This document shows positions 54,072-64,000 of a DNA stretch of 64,000 nt, piece by piece. The DNA is from Varroa destructor. Its lineage: Eukaryota > Arthropoda > Arachnida > Mesostigmata > Varroidae. The DNA is taken from NCBI RefSeq assembly GCF_002443255.2, contig NW_019211457.1:29203479-29267478 (forward strand), in the 5' to 3' direction. The notes beneath the pieces were generated by a model. The model did not search any database. It had not been told where the DNA came from and worked only from the letters and a program-made list of their open reading frames with translations. Both the position numbers and the translations under genes were made by a program. Positions within the stretch are counted from its first letter, which is position 1, and each line of letters opens with the position of its first letter.

Positions 54072-57000
54072 CTGGGCAGGACCTCAGTCACAACAGCTCT
54101 CCCATGAGTTCAAGCGGTTGCAACAGAATGGAGTGCAGACCCCTCATATATTGTTCGTTGTTCCGGAAGCTCCTCAAGCGGCGGAAGGTGGTCTCGATTC
54201 TCAAGATGTATCCGAAGAAGTGGCCTCCTCAGAAGAGCGTGGACCCGTTAGAGATTTATCTGAACCTCATTTCGTTGGTGATACAGAACCAGAACACAGT
54301 CACTTCCGACCAGTGCGTTTCCAGGAGCCGGTTCCCGGGCATGTCCTTCAGGAAGAGTCGCCTGGCCCATTGCCAGAGCAGGGTCCTCCGTATATCCAGG
54401 AGCCTCCAGGCTTTGACTCGCAGTATGTCCCACAGAGGCCAATTCCTCATTTGATACCTTCAGTTCATGGTGGACAAGTACCTCACGGAAAAAGTGTTAT
54501 TCTGGATTTTACGCCAAAAAAAGAAAGCCCAAATCTAGGCGCACATACAGGCCCATATCCAAATCCTCATCCCAACCATAATATACAGAAGGGCGCTAAT
54601 CAACCAGCTCCAGGCCAAGACTTTGTTATCTTGCGCATCTTTAATGATTCTAGTCAATCAGAGGTGAATCGTCCAGTAGACTGGAATATTTCTGAAACTA
54701 TTGAAGCACCAATTTTTCGGGAATCATCAAATCCTGTAGAGTTAATCCCAAACCTGACCGATGACGCTTCACAGCAGCCTGAGCAAAACAATATAACTGC
54801 TTACTCTGGCGAAGCCCCACCTAAGGAAGTTCAACTTATCGCTAACTCTGAGATCAGGGGGCCACGTCTTGTCCTGCCCATAGCTGAGATAACTGAATCA
54901 GCCGACATCGTAGGTGGTTCATCTGCCGACGCAGATAAGGGCTCATCTTCAGGTGGGGATCTCCCCGCATCGGATTCAATATCATCAGAATCCACTGAGC
55001 AACCTGCTTCTAAGAACGACTCCCCGCTCCGAAATAAGACTCTTATGATTTCCATCGCCACCGAAGCTTCCACAACCACAACAGTCTCAACACCTGCATT
55101 TTCCACCAGAAATGTAACGGAAGTGTCTGTGGAACAAACTTCCTCATTACCTTCTTCGCAGTCAGAGATGTTTTCAATGGTACCCGACACTTTGAGCTCA
55201 AGCCTGTCGCCCTCGAGTAAGTCCGACAAAATTGTCGTCTACATGTCAAATGGACCCTTCGACATTCTCCAATTTCCTTCAGCACAGAATTACACGGAAA
55301 CTAAACAAATCGCCACAGAAAAAGATCGACACAAAGAAATATCGTCAATGATGGGCGAGAAACCGACGAGTACCTCAGAGGATTCGTCTAGCGTAACCGT
55401 TTTCGAAAGTCCTTCGGAGTTGGAGCCAGTTGTAGTACAATGGTCTGAGGGATTTCCTGATCATGTTTCGAGCTTAACTTCCAAGGTCCCTGTTCCTACA
55501 TCCGCGACCACTGCCAGTCCTATTGTGGAAGTCGAAAAACTAAGCAGTACCTCAGTACGAGTTCAACTACCCAAAGGGAACCTATCTATTGGCTTGAGTT
55601 TGGACAGTGATGCTGAACCCACTCCAACCTCTGCCCACCCATCGCTGAAAACAGAGTCCACTACTAATTCGTCAACAACTTTAACTGAAGCAACGGTACC
55701 CCTGACAACAGAGCTAGAAATCTCGGTGAGCCGGTCACCAGGAGTTACGGACCAGGAAGATATTCAAATTCTGACATCAGATGCTGCACCCACAACGATT
55801 GGCACCATGGCTGATACAGTCTCACTCGGTCAATCTAACAAGGAGCCAAGCATAATTTTGAGCAGTTCCACTGAGCCTACTACTGCCTCGTTTACAACTC
55901 TTGCATCGACAACCGAGGTTTCTCTTAGTACAGAAGCGCCTCAAACGACAGAGACGCCCCCCACTAGCTCGATTGCAACAACAGAAGCTCCAACTACAAC
56001 AGACGTTTCTGCAACTACGACAGCCGTTCCTACGACGACTACGGAAATCTTTATGATTACACAGTTACCCACTACCACTCAGTCGCCTACATCCTCGCAA
56101 GCCCCCAAAATGAGTATAATGACTACTGCACCCACAATCAGCATAACGACAACACCTGCTCCTATCACGACGAACACAACGACTACGACCAAACGGCTGC
56201 CAACAACGAGAAAAAGTAAGGAAGACATTCCACATCCTACTTCTCCTTTACCCACTTTAACTCTTGACGAAGACCCCGCCCCGAATCCTACTGACCCCAA
56301 CAAGCCAATGTCATTCCCGGTGAATGTAGCCGATTCCGCTAACGACCCCGTATTTGATTACGACACAATAATGAGCCAGGCAAGTTCGACCACGCCCGTA
56401 ATCAGTGCATTCTCAACGTTGCCATCCCCGGCTTACGTCCCGACGGAAAGCACTATCGAAACAAGCTCTCCTGAAGTAACTGCTAATGAAATCGGTAATG
56501 ATACCGCATTTATTTCAGAAACAACGGCTGAGCCTCCAGTATTTGATACTTCCAGCCCGCCATCAGTCGCTCATCGAGGTCAGAGGCCGATAGGCGCATC
56601 CAATTCACCGTTCCCCACGGACGGCCCTCCGAAGTATTACGAACTACCAACGGACAGGGATAAACCTTCGACGTTCCCCACGCAGACAATTCGTACCCGT
56701 AATGGCCAAATGAAGGGTATCGTCTTTAAGACATCTAGTGGTATCCGAGTAAATTCGTTTCTTGGGATTCCATATGCACAGCCGCCGATAAATGGGATGC
56801 GTTTCGAAAGACCAATGGAGTTTCCACCATGGACCGGCGTATTTGAGGCTAAAAAGATGCCAAAATCCTGTCCTCAACCGAGTATGCAGCTGAACGGATT
56901 CGTTGGAGTCAACATGAGCGAGACAAGTGAGGACTGCCTTTATCTCAACATTTGGAGTCCGTTCTGCGACGGATCGAAGAAATGCCGTTCCCGACCGGTC

Positions 57001-57767
57001 GTAGTGTATATTCACGGCGGCGGATTCGTGTACGGCGGCGTGAACTGGCCAATCTTTGATGGAGCGGAGCTTGCTGGGAAAGGCGACATTGTCGTAGTGA
57101 CCGTCAACTACCGACTGGGAGCTTTAGGGTTCCTGTACATTCCATCAAACGGAGGTCGGCCGGAACGCGCCAATATGGGTTTGTATGATCAACACCTGGC
57201 TTTGCGCTGGGTGAAATCGAACATTAAGGCATTCGGAGGCGATCACAGCAAGATCACTGTGATGGGCCAGGATGCTGGCGCCGCGTCTGTTGGGTATCAT
57301 ATTCTAACGCCAAGGAGTACGGGGTTATTTAAGCGGGCTGTCATGCAATCAGGAAGCCCTTTTAGTTTCGTATTGCGAAACACCAAGGATCAAGGCGAAA
57401 CGCTATTCCGTTCGTTGGCTAGCTACACCGATTGTTTGCTCATGCATGGTAACTCATCACTGCGATACGATGATGTATTAACCTGCATGAAGAAACTGCC
57501 ATTTGAAAGCATCATTACGGCTTCGGAAAAGTTCAACGGTAAGGGCGCTAACTCGTTCTTTCCAATTCTCGGCGAAGAGTTCATTCCGATGAATCCTAAG
57601 GACTCACTGTTGCTCAAGCGTTTTAGTAATGTCGACCTTCTGGTGAGCACCGCAAAACTGGAAGGTGCCTTTTTTCTACAGCATTTCCTATCGCCATTTA
57701 CTAATATCGCCGACGCAGACAGCATTAAACCGGAAGAAATTATCTTTTATCTCCGCGTATTTCTCAG
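54004..57767 (+). CDS. Coding exon 1 of the cholinesterase-like gene (signal peptide, mucin region, most of the esterase fold)
   Basis: This 3,764-base exon is uninterrupted and encodes residues 1-1254 plus two bases of codon 1255. It ends at the donor CAG|GTAGGT (57765-57773), which is close to the consensus. The open frame also runs upstream to 53959, but that stretch starts at a TTG and crosses a likely splice acceptor (AG at 53968-53969), so it is not taken as coding. Such a long exon beside three short ones is unusual and suggests that the mucin segment expanded inside an existing exon. The exon is visibly more GC-rich than its flanks. Confidence 0.93.
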
Positions 57768-59134
57768 GTAGGTTTCGCGGATCTAACCAAATGTATATGT
57801 TATATAATTGGCAAAGCGATTTTAATGATCGGTACAGGATCCCTATCTAATATTGTTAAGAAGCGTAAGTGTCACCCACGTTGTTATTTGAGACTTTAAT
57901 CTATTGTTTTTATACATCATTGATTATATGGCAAGAAAAAGTAGAGCTTTTTGACCTGTGAGAAAGAAGTATGAGAAAAAGCCAATCAATAACATGACAT
58001 CAATATGTTTCGTAGTGCTCTTCTTGGCGGTAAACCCACAGCGTCTCTTAACCAGTATACTCAGAACACCGAGCCAAAAACCCGCTCTGAGAAGGTCGAC
58101 TTTCTCCGAAATATTTCGGCGGTTATTGGCGATTACCCGTTTGTCTGTGCCACGACCGAATTCGGCACTGAATATGCCAATTTACGTCACAATGGTAATA
58201 TATCTAATATTAATCAATATGGAATGCATACTAGCGGAAAATAAACAACATACATGTATTACTGTAATCAGATAACATAGATGGCAGTTAATTTCAGTTT
58301 TGACGCCGGAGTCCATATTTAAGTATGGCCTACGAAGGAATACTTTTGCAGAAAAGCGCTAGATTTTTGACCTGTTCCTTCAAGGGACACTTCCGACTGC
58401 TTTATAGTCCATAGCTAGCTAGGATTAAAAGGAGTGGCCATTTATACACAACTGTTTTTTCTGCTTTATGTACGGTACACTATAATTCCAGTTTACCATA
58501 TGCAGTTTGATCATCGGCCTTGGTTCCTGCTGCACCCAACATGGTTTTCAGCGACCCATTTTGACGACGTCATGTTCTGGTTGGGAGCGATGTATAAACT
58601 TAAGGAGCGCTCGAGGAGCGACGAGCGTGTCGCTGATGAGCTTACGGCCATACTAACTAGTTTCGCAAATAAGGGGTATGCATCTTGTCCGAAAAATTCG
58701 AGAATCACTCACTCGAACATACGAGACCCAATCTTATCTGTTTGTTTCCATCCACTGAACATATTCAACAACGTAATTAAAACCTAGTATACCAATATAG
58801 TATAAGGTAAAATGTCAAAATCTGCCAAATAATCAAGCTGATTTGATTTGTTAGTGATAAAGGTTTTCTGTTAAAAAAAAGACCCTTCAAAAAAGAACAG
58901 ATACAGCATGATTCTATACAATGGTCTCATGTAGTGCTTTTGCACACGAAAACGTTATTCGCTGATTCTCAGTTTATGTGAACTTCCAGAACACCTCAAA
59001 CTCTTGGCAAGTTAACATGGCCACGCATCAATCAGGGCGGATATTTCATGAACGTTGCGTCCGAGTTCACCGAACTTTTGCGTACGCCTCCAGCTGATTG
59101 CAACTACTGGACGCGACATTTTCCTCAATATTAA
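54004..59134 (+). CDS. Secreted mucin-like, catalytically dead cholinesterase-like protein; join of 4 exons (54004-57767, 58016-58194, 58492-58675, 58990-59134)
   Basis: The four exons add up to 4,269 coding bases, exactly 1,423 codons plus TAA, with all three GT-AG junctions in phase. I chose the ATG at 54004 (A at -3) because it opens a signal peptide: MR, a hydrophobic core, and a likely cleavage after Ala near residue 25. Residues about 26-300 are Pro/Glu/Gln/His-rich. Residues about 300-890 are Ser/Thr-rich, densest at about 632-739, with many N-x-S/T sites. Residues about 895-1423 are an alpha/beta-hydrolase cholinesterase domain: C956 with EDC (976-978), oxyanion hole HGGGF (1004-1008), elbow GQDAG (1088-1092), E1220, H1337, and Cys pairs 956/978, 1144/1161 and 1299/1413. 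The triad spacing (130 and 117 residues) fits acetylcholinesterase (about 127 and 113). Aspartate 1090 replaces the catalytic serine, so hydrolysis is not expected. Known serine-less relatives (neuroligin, glutactin, neurotactin, gliotactin) act in adhesion, so an extracellular adhesion or matrix role is inferred. I see no transmembrane helix or GPI signal. Orthology is not assigned. Confidence 0.93.
57768..58015 (+). other. Intron 1 of the cholinesterase-like gene (248 bp, phase 2)
   Basis: The intron starts GTAGGT and ends TTTCGTAG. It is AT-rich, with in-frame stops immediately after the donor (TAG at 57769). It carries the 12-mer TTTTTGACCTGT at 57948-57959, which recurs in intron 2. Confidence 0.88.
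58016..58194 (+). CDS. Coding exon 2 of the cholinesterase-like gene
   Basis: The exon is bounded by TTTCGTAG|T and AATG|GTAATA. Joining AG from exon 1 to T gives Ser1255 and keeps the frame. It encodes residues 1256-1314 and holds the ISAVIGDYPFVC segment, where cholinesterases carry the Asp-rich 'GDxxFxCP' strand. C1299 is the first half of the third conserved disulfide. The exon leaves one base (G) for codon 1315. Confidence 0.9.
58195..58491 (+). other. Intron 2 of the cholinesterase-like gene (297 bp, phase 1)
   Basis: The intron starts GTAATA and ends ATAATTCCAG. It carries TTTTTGACCTGT at 58364-58375, the same 12-mer as in intron 1. A pyrimidine-rich stretch (ACTGTTTTTTCTGC) lies about 35 bases before the acceptor. 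Confidence 0.88.
58492..58675 (+). CDS. Coding exon 3 of the cholinesterase-like gene (catalytic-His region)
   Basis: The acceptor is ATTCCAG|TT and the donor AAGGG|GTATGC. The split codon G|TT gives Val1315. The exon reads VYHMQFDHRPW, then PTWFSATHFDDVMFWLG. This matches the cholinesterase 'F-x-HR ... P-x-W-x-x-x-x-H-x-x-(E/D)' region, so H1337 sits where the triad histidine belongs. It closes with the SFANKG segment, the usual 'F-A-x-x-G-x-P' motif that continues into the last exon. Confidence 0.92.
58676..58989 (+). other. Intron 3 of the cholinesterase-like gene (314 bp, phase 2)
   Basis: The intron starts GTATGC and ends GAACTTCCAG. If it is read through, the frame continues for only about 37 codons and loses similarity to cholinesterases, which resumes exactly at 58990. 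Confidence 0.88.
58990..59134 (+). CDS. Terminal coding exon 4 of the cholinesterase-like gene
   Basis: The exon follows the acceptor AACTTCCAG. The split codon GG|A gives Gly1376, then TPQTLGKLTWPRINQGGYF and finally ADCNYWTRHFPQY before TAA at 59132-59134. This is the standard cholinesterase C-terminal layout: WP before the last strand, then C-x-x-W. C1413 is the partner of C1299. The exon contains no ATG-initiated frame of its own beyond a few codons and is recognised only from its homology and phase. There is no hydrophobic tail after the domain. Confidence 0.92.
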
Positions 59135-59146
59135 ACCTCTAATAAA
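59130..59146 (+). terminator. Poly(A) signals of the cholinesterase-like gene
   Basis: ATTAAA at 59130-59135 overlaps the TAA stop, and canonical AATAAA follows at 59141-59146, only 7 bases after the stop. Use of either would give a very short 3' untranslated region. Other AT-rich candidates may exist further downstream. Confidence 0.5.
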
Positions 59147-62100
59147 TATATCTAATCGAGGACGAGAGGTCTAGCGATTACGAACTATACTAAAGTAATA
59201 TTGATCAATTGCCCAAAAGACAACCTCGTGCTGCCAGTGCAGACACAACGAATACATCCGCGATTATCCTATGTTCCCGTACCAAGCACGCAGTAACAGG
59301 ATTCGTGTTGTTCAAAGTCTTGACAAGTTGAGTTTGTGCCGTTATCAAAACGTGTCGCGCACGTTACGACAAGATTGCTGTGGTGAAAAGAACACGGCTT
59401 GAGGAGAATCTGTCTGCTTCGATATGCCTCAAGACTTTAATCGCGAACTCATTCACAGTATCCAGACCTCACCGCAGTCGTACCGATAACCCAGGGTGTT
59501 CGGCAAACTCTAATCCGGATTGCCTTTGTGCCTTCTGCATCACATATAGCCATCACCCTGCTTTGTTTTCATCACACGTCTGAACACAGATAGCTCTCTT
59601 ACTTAAATCGTTTATTTTTCATCGACATCACCCCTATATCCCTATATACTCGCTTCAGTGTGCTTGCCACCTTTGCAGACGTGACGCTGGGTTTCGCTAT
59701 GACAACCCCATTTCAGCGTGCAGAGCCTAGTCTCAACACGTAATCTTGGTAGTGCCATGTGCCCAAATCGGATTGTGCACGCTGAACCGTTTAACAGGAT
59801 TCCGCCATCGTTCTCTCTCTTTTCGCTAGGGAACTTGGACTTCATCCTTGCGACCCATACTAAACCATACAGATATATGAAGTTAGCTCTCTTTTTATAT
59901 TTATTTTATGCAGTGCCAGAAAAACAGTGATTGTGTACATAATGTGACTATATACAATATAGATACATATGAAAATGATAGTAAACAATGGTGGTGCTAA
60001 TGACCATGTTAATGATTAATAATATTTAAAAGAATATGATGGTAGGCCAATACGAGAAAAAAAGGAAAAGTCATGTTGATATGTTGTTAACAGCAAGATA
60101 CAAATAAAAATTATTTATACATCGTTGTCAAAAAAAAAGGTCGATTTCGATTTTTATTTAGTAGAAACTGTAATGTCAAAGAGGGAGCAAAACTGTTACA
60201 CGGGCAGCTTTATTACAGGTTTAGCTACCAATAATAATCGCAGATTTTTCTGCAGAGATATAGTTTTAATGCCTAGTCTAGCTAGTTCGACAAATATAGC
60301 AACATGGTTCGCTATGTAAATATAGATGGTATTGACTTCACACTGAAAGGTGATCGATTAAAGGTTTAATTCATGAAATAATGTTTAAATGCTTTACTAG
60401 CTCGAAATATTTATCCCAGCTCTTTAAAAGCTGTACCTAAAAAAAAACAAAAAAGAAGGTCCATTACCGATTAAAGAACGAATCACAAGCATAACATTAT
60501 CAGCATTTACTGAAGGTATAACAGTACAACAAATCTCATTTAATTAGGCTCTATCTTATTTGTGTCGTTCTAAAATTAAGTACGTTCATGGACGCGCAGC
60601 GGACGACAACTGAAATAACCCCCATGGAACAATCTCATAGAAAATAATCCTCCGGCTGGCCGCCGTTACTATCACAGTACGAATCCAGTTTGACGTGATA
60701 ATCTCAATGGAGCTAAAGCTGTCAAACTCAATAATACATACATGCGTAGAAATTTAGAAGCCGATTTATTTCATGTTTATTTAGAATAAATGGTCATGTA
60801 TTTGAGAGTGCGGTAACTCTAACAATAACAAACCTCTCTTGTTTCCTATTTCCATTGGAAGAAACACAAGGTCGTCTCTGACGTAGTTTTGCAATAGTGT
60901 TCATATATATATACACACATATGTAAAATAAATAATATCCTTGATTGGTTCTTTTTATACGAAAACTAGTAAAAATTCTAAAAGGCTTTATTCAGGCTGA
61001 TTTTGGTAAAGTTTTCGTTTGTAGCTTTTACGGTACTACCATGCGTTGAAATTTTCTCAGATGTTTTAGCACCGAAACTTATGAACTTTGGGGCTTTTGC
61101 TGTGCTCATTAGCCGACCGTTGGGATGGTGACGCGACATGCAATGGCGATATTCAAGGGATGATGTCATACTAAAAAGGGCATCAGAACAATTTAGAAAC
61201 AATATATAGCTATAACATGACGTCGGTAAGAATTGGCCTGAGCACTGTTTGTGGCCCGAACTCCTTCACACGTACACGAGTTGATTTTTTTAAATTGACC
61301 AGAAGTAACTGACGTAAATTAGACTGGAACTAATAGTAGAAAAATATATGAAAACCAACTTCCTCGCTAAAGTTAATACCTAAAATAATTGTTATATGGA
61401 AGCATATGTGTAATCTACAAAAATCAAAAGGTCCAAGTCTACAAAATGTGTCGGAGCTTTTCTACTTTTCTTAAACTACTCAGTACTACGATCACTATTT
61501 CCGTTCCTTTTTTTTCAGTCAGCCATTTATTATCGCTGATTTTCTCTCCTTTTCAGTCTTAATTGCCGGACAATTCTATGCAAACATCGTGGCTAAATGG
61601 CCTTGATCATATATAGTTACTTTAGTTAGTTGTGTCTATGTACCATAATTGAAACAAGCATTGAACTGTCTCTTGCATGGGTGGTATGCCATACTTACTT
61701 GAAACAAACAAAGTGCTGGTACTCTTAAAAAGAGGCTTCAGAGCTATTATGCAGCAGCAAGTACGGAGAGTGACGTGGAGGTCATATTAGGCAAAATAGT
61801 ATCAGGAAAACTGGGGTTATATGGTACCGTCGATGCTGATTCTATAAAGAAACTGCACAAATTAAATTATTTGGAGTATAACTCACCTCAGTGGATAGAA
61901 AATAAATGGATCGAGTGGCATTGGAGCCTTACATTTTCACACTCGTTGTAGCATCTGTCGGTGATGTCAACGATTTGTCACGTATCATCGCTTTTGGAAC
62001 AAATTTTGGACCATTCTATTCGCGCAGCACATCGTTTAGGCAAGACAGTGGTGTCGATATAGGCCCCATATAGCATATGATCACAATCCTGGATTAGAAT

Positions 62101-63697
62101 TCCCCGTGGATAATTATTTATGCGAAGATCGTGAAGTTAGAGAAGTTTCAGTGTGGTCAAGCTGGTTTTGCAGAACGATACGCATATTGCTATCATTGCC
62201 CCCCACCTGCGCAAAAAATAAGTCTCGTAGATGTGCCAGTTCTTGAACCATTGGAAATTTGTTGCCATATTGCCCAGTAAAACTCCATGATTTTTCATTT
62301 ACTTAGTTTGGCAGCAAACGACTATAAAGCATCGTCTTTTTTGGGATAGAAAGAATTCTTTCCTTCAACTCTGTGTGATGACTGTATTTTTCGCTCGAAC
62401 TCATTCGTGGACCGTATGGCTCCTGCTTATCAGGCCATATAGCATAACGACATAGCTGTCTTCGACTAACGTTTTCTAGAAAATATATAAGTCCTGTAAG
62501 AAATTCGTTTCCGTGGTACCCATTGTTTTTAACGTAGCGTAAAGCAAACTTTTACCCACATAGCCCCATCCTCCCCTGCAGAAGATGACTACCAGTGAAT
62601 TCACTTAAGCCGATTTACGATTAGAAACAGTGAAACTGTTGTAGTGACCCTATATAACAAAAGAAACGAAAACAACACACCTACTATTTTCTTTCAAAGA
62701 TAAACGTGAAACACAAAAAAAAACCTGGGAGTGTCTATCTAAACCTCTTAATTTACCCATCCCAGCACAAGTCGTTGTCGCGCCAAACAATCTTTGTCAA
62801 AGACCGTTATTATTTTCTAATTAAAAGGGTGCTGATTAATATCTTGTTTAGTGAAGGCCATCACGATCCATATAGTTGAGCGAAGTGACATGATTCACGA
62901 CTTCGTTGCGGAACAAACTATAAATATTAAGCGAAAAAAAAAAAACATCTTAAAGAGTATTCGTCGTAGTTCGCGTCAAATATCGTCGTTTTACTTGGCT
63001 CGACGGTCGGCTTAACATCACCTATGCAAATTTCCTGTCCCTTTTTCCGTAACGGCCGTGTCTACGCTGGACTCAAGTATGCGAAATGGGTGCAGATGAA
63101 CCGCACAGCAGTTGCGTATCTCTAATTAAGTCTCGAACGGAACTTCTAATATTCCATCGGGGGAATTCGGTAGGGCAGTAGTGAACCTCGCGCCGGTCAC
63201 CAGCTAACCGATAACTCAGCTTAGCGTGCCCGTAAATAGTACCGACAAGCTGAGAATATTCGACAGCGGTTTTTTCGTGCGCGGGCAGATTGCAAACCGC
63301 AACGCATATGAATAGCTTCAAACGATCTACAAGTTGACAAATAAAGAGATTTACTAAGGCAGGTACGTGCTTCGTGCCTGGCTTCAAATGTATATGTTAG
63401 GGATGGCGATGCCAAGCCAGCTAGATTTGGTCGGGACTACTAGATTCGCTATAAGCTAATGTTTATTGATCGTTTACAAGCTGCTATGGTTAAGGCAGAA
63501 GGAACGAAGTGACACGAAGTGGCTGCCAGCGGCGCATTCATGACCGATGCGTGATTGATTTATACGGGCTCAGCAGTCCAAAGAAAAGCTAACAACATGT
63601 TGTGGCACTTGCGTTTGTCCACCGCAGAGGCGTACTTAGTTGGCAGATAGGGAAACGTAGCGTTCGAGCTGCTGAGGTCGTCACTTCCGAATACGTA
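59147..63697. other. No recognised gene
   Basis: Short frames only. Three overlapping frames between 61,703 and 62,073 and a 104-codon minus frame at 63,073-63,387 read somewhat like protein but have no recognised domain. Confidence 0.55.
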
Positions 63698-63844
63698 ATG
63701 AGGATCGCGCTGCTGTTAAGCGTCATTGGCTTGTGTCGCGCGGATATATTTGATTTCCAATTTCTCTTCGCTAAACGATGTCTTTTATCTTCTCTTGATT
63801 ATCTCGACGGTCGTATGCTAATATGGCTTTATAAATCTGTATGA
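63698..63844 (+). CDS. Possible secreted peptide or first exon of a secreted protein
   Basis: ATG 63698 opens a frame of 48 residues, ending at TGA 63842-63844. Its start looks like a short signal peptide: MR, then IALLLSVIGLC, then RA with a likely cut before DIFDF. The frame also extends upstream to 63602, so the choice of start rests on the signal-like sequence. It lies at the window edge and may be spliced onward to exons outside. No homology is recognised. Confidence 0.22.
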   Translation: MRIALLLSVIGLCRADIFDFQFLFAKRCLLSSLDYLDGRMLIWLYKSV

Positions 63845-64000
63845 ATGAAACGGGTTTAGCGAACTGTGTTCGTGGTTATTTTCAATTGTTCTACTCAATG
63901 GTTCTATTCAATTCCACTATATGGTTTATCAAATAAGATGATTGGCGCCATTGGATATGGCATACTTTGCGACAAACGTTAGCAGTCATCAGCGTTCCGA

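Noticed and set aside
54248..57725. Minus-strand frames of 64-132 codons opposite the esterase exon
   Set aside because: They are antisense shadows of a biased coding sequence (Val/Gly runs opposite Thr-rich codons), with no domain.
57768..58015. Frame continuing from exon 1 to TAG at 57769-57771 as the natural C-terminus
   Set aside because: The esterase fold would lack its last 170 residues, and CAG|GTAGGT plus in-phase downstream exons with matching motifs show that it is an intron.
57958..58275. 105-codon frame across exon 2 (different frame)
   Set aside because: It is a shadow: the esterase motif GDYPFVC and correct splice phase are in the other frame.
1..64000. Search for CRISPR arrays, rRNA, prokaryotic operons, phage or viral genes
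   Set aside because: No regularly spaced repeats, rRNA-like blocks, packed same-strand frames or viral domains were seen.

Overview
The window looks like nuclear DNA from an animal, most likely an arthropod. It is AT-rich and gene-poor, with many simple repeats. One protein-coding gene is clear: it has short GT-AG introns (248, 297 and 314 bp), an arthropod-style cholinesterase-fold domain and an AATAAA signal right after the stop. A mite or tick is plausible from the compact introns and the base composition, but that is a guess. Nothing suggests a prokaryote: there are no operons, Shine-Dalgarno-spaced genes, rRNA or CRISPR arrays.

Layout. Bases 1-53,800 hold no gene I can identify with confidence. 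I see microsatellites, homopolymer runs, several GC-richer blocks without convincing genes (about 2,090-2,720, 11,150-11,540 and 41,150-41,760), a degenerate non-LTR retrotransposon reverse-transcriptase fragment near 23,150, a tRNA-derived SINE-like Pol III unit on the minus strand near 25,700, and a striking 21-bp-stem hairpin at 43,081-43,129. Small unassigned ORFs or exon candidates lie at 4,706-5,032 (+), 41,246-41,603 (-) and 63,698-63,844 (+).

The gene. Coding exons at 54,004-57,767, 58,016-58,194, 58,492-58,675 and 58,990-59,134 (+) join in perfect phase into a 1,423-residue protein. It has a signal peptide, about 870 residues of Pro/Glu- then Ser/Thr-rich mucin-like sequence, and a C-terminal cholinesterase/carboxylesterase domain (about residues 895-1423). 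The nucleophile elbow reads GQDAG, so the catalytic serine is replaced by aspartate (D1090). The oxyanion-hole HGGGF, the triad Glu (E1220), the triad His (H1337) and three disulfide pairs remain. This points to a non-catalytic, secreted, heavily O-glycosylated cholinesterase-like protein of the glutactin/neurotactin/neuroligin type, with an unusual order (mucin first, esterase fold last) and no visible transmembrane segment or GPI tail.

Downstream of 59,147 there is again no clear gene up to a possible secreted-peptide start at 63,698. The one gene stands alone, so nothing can be said about cooperation between neighbours.
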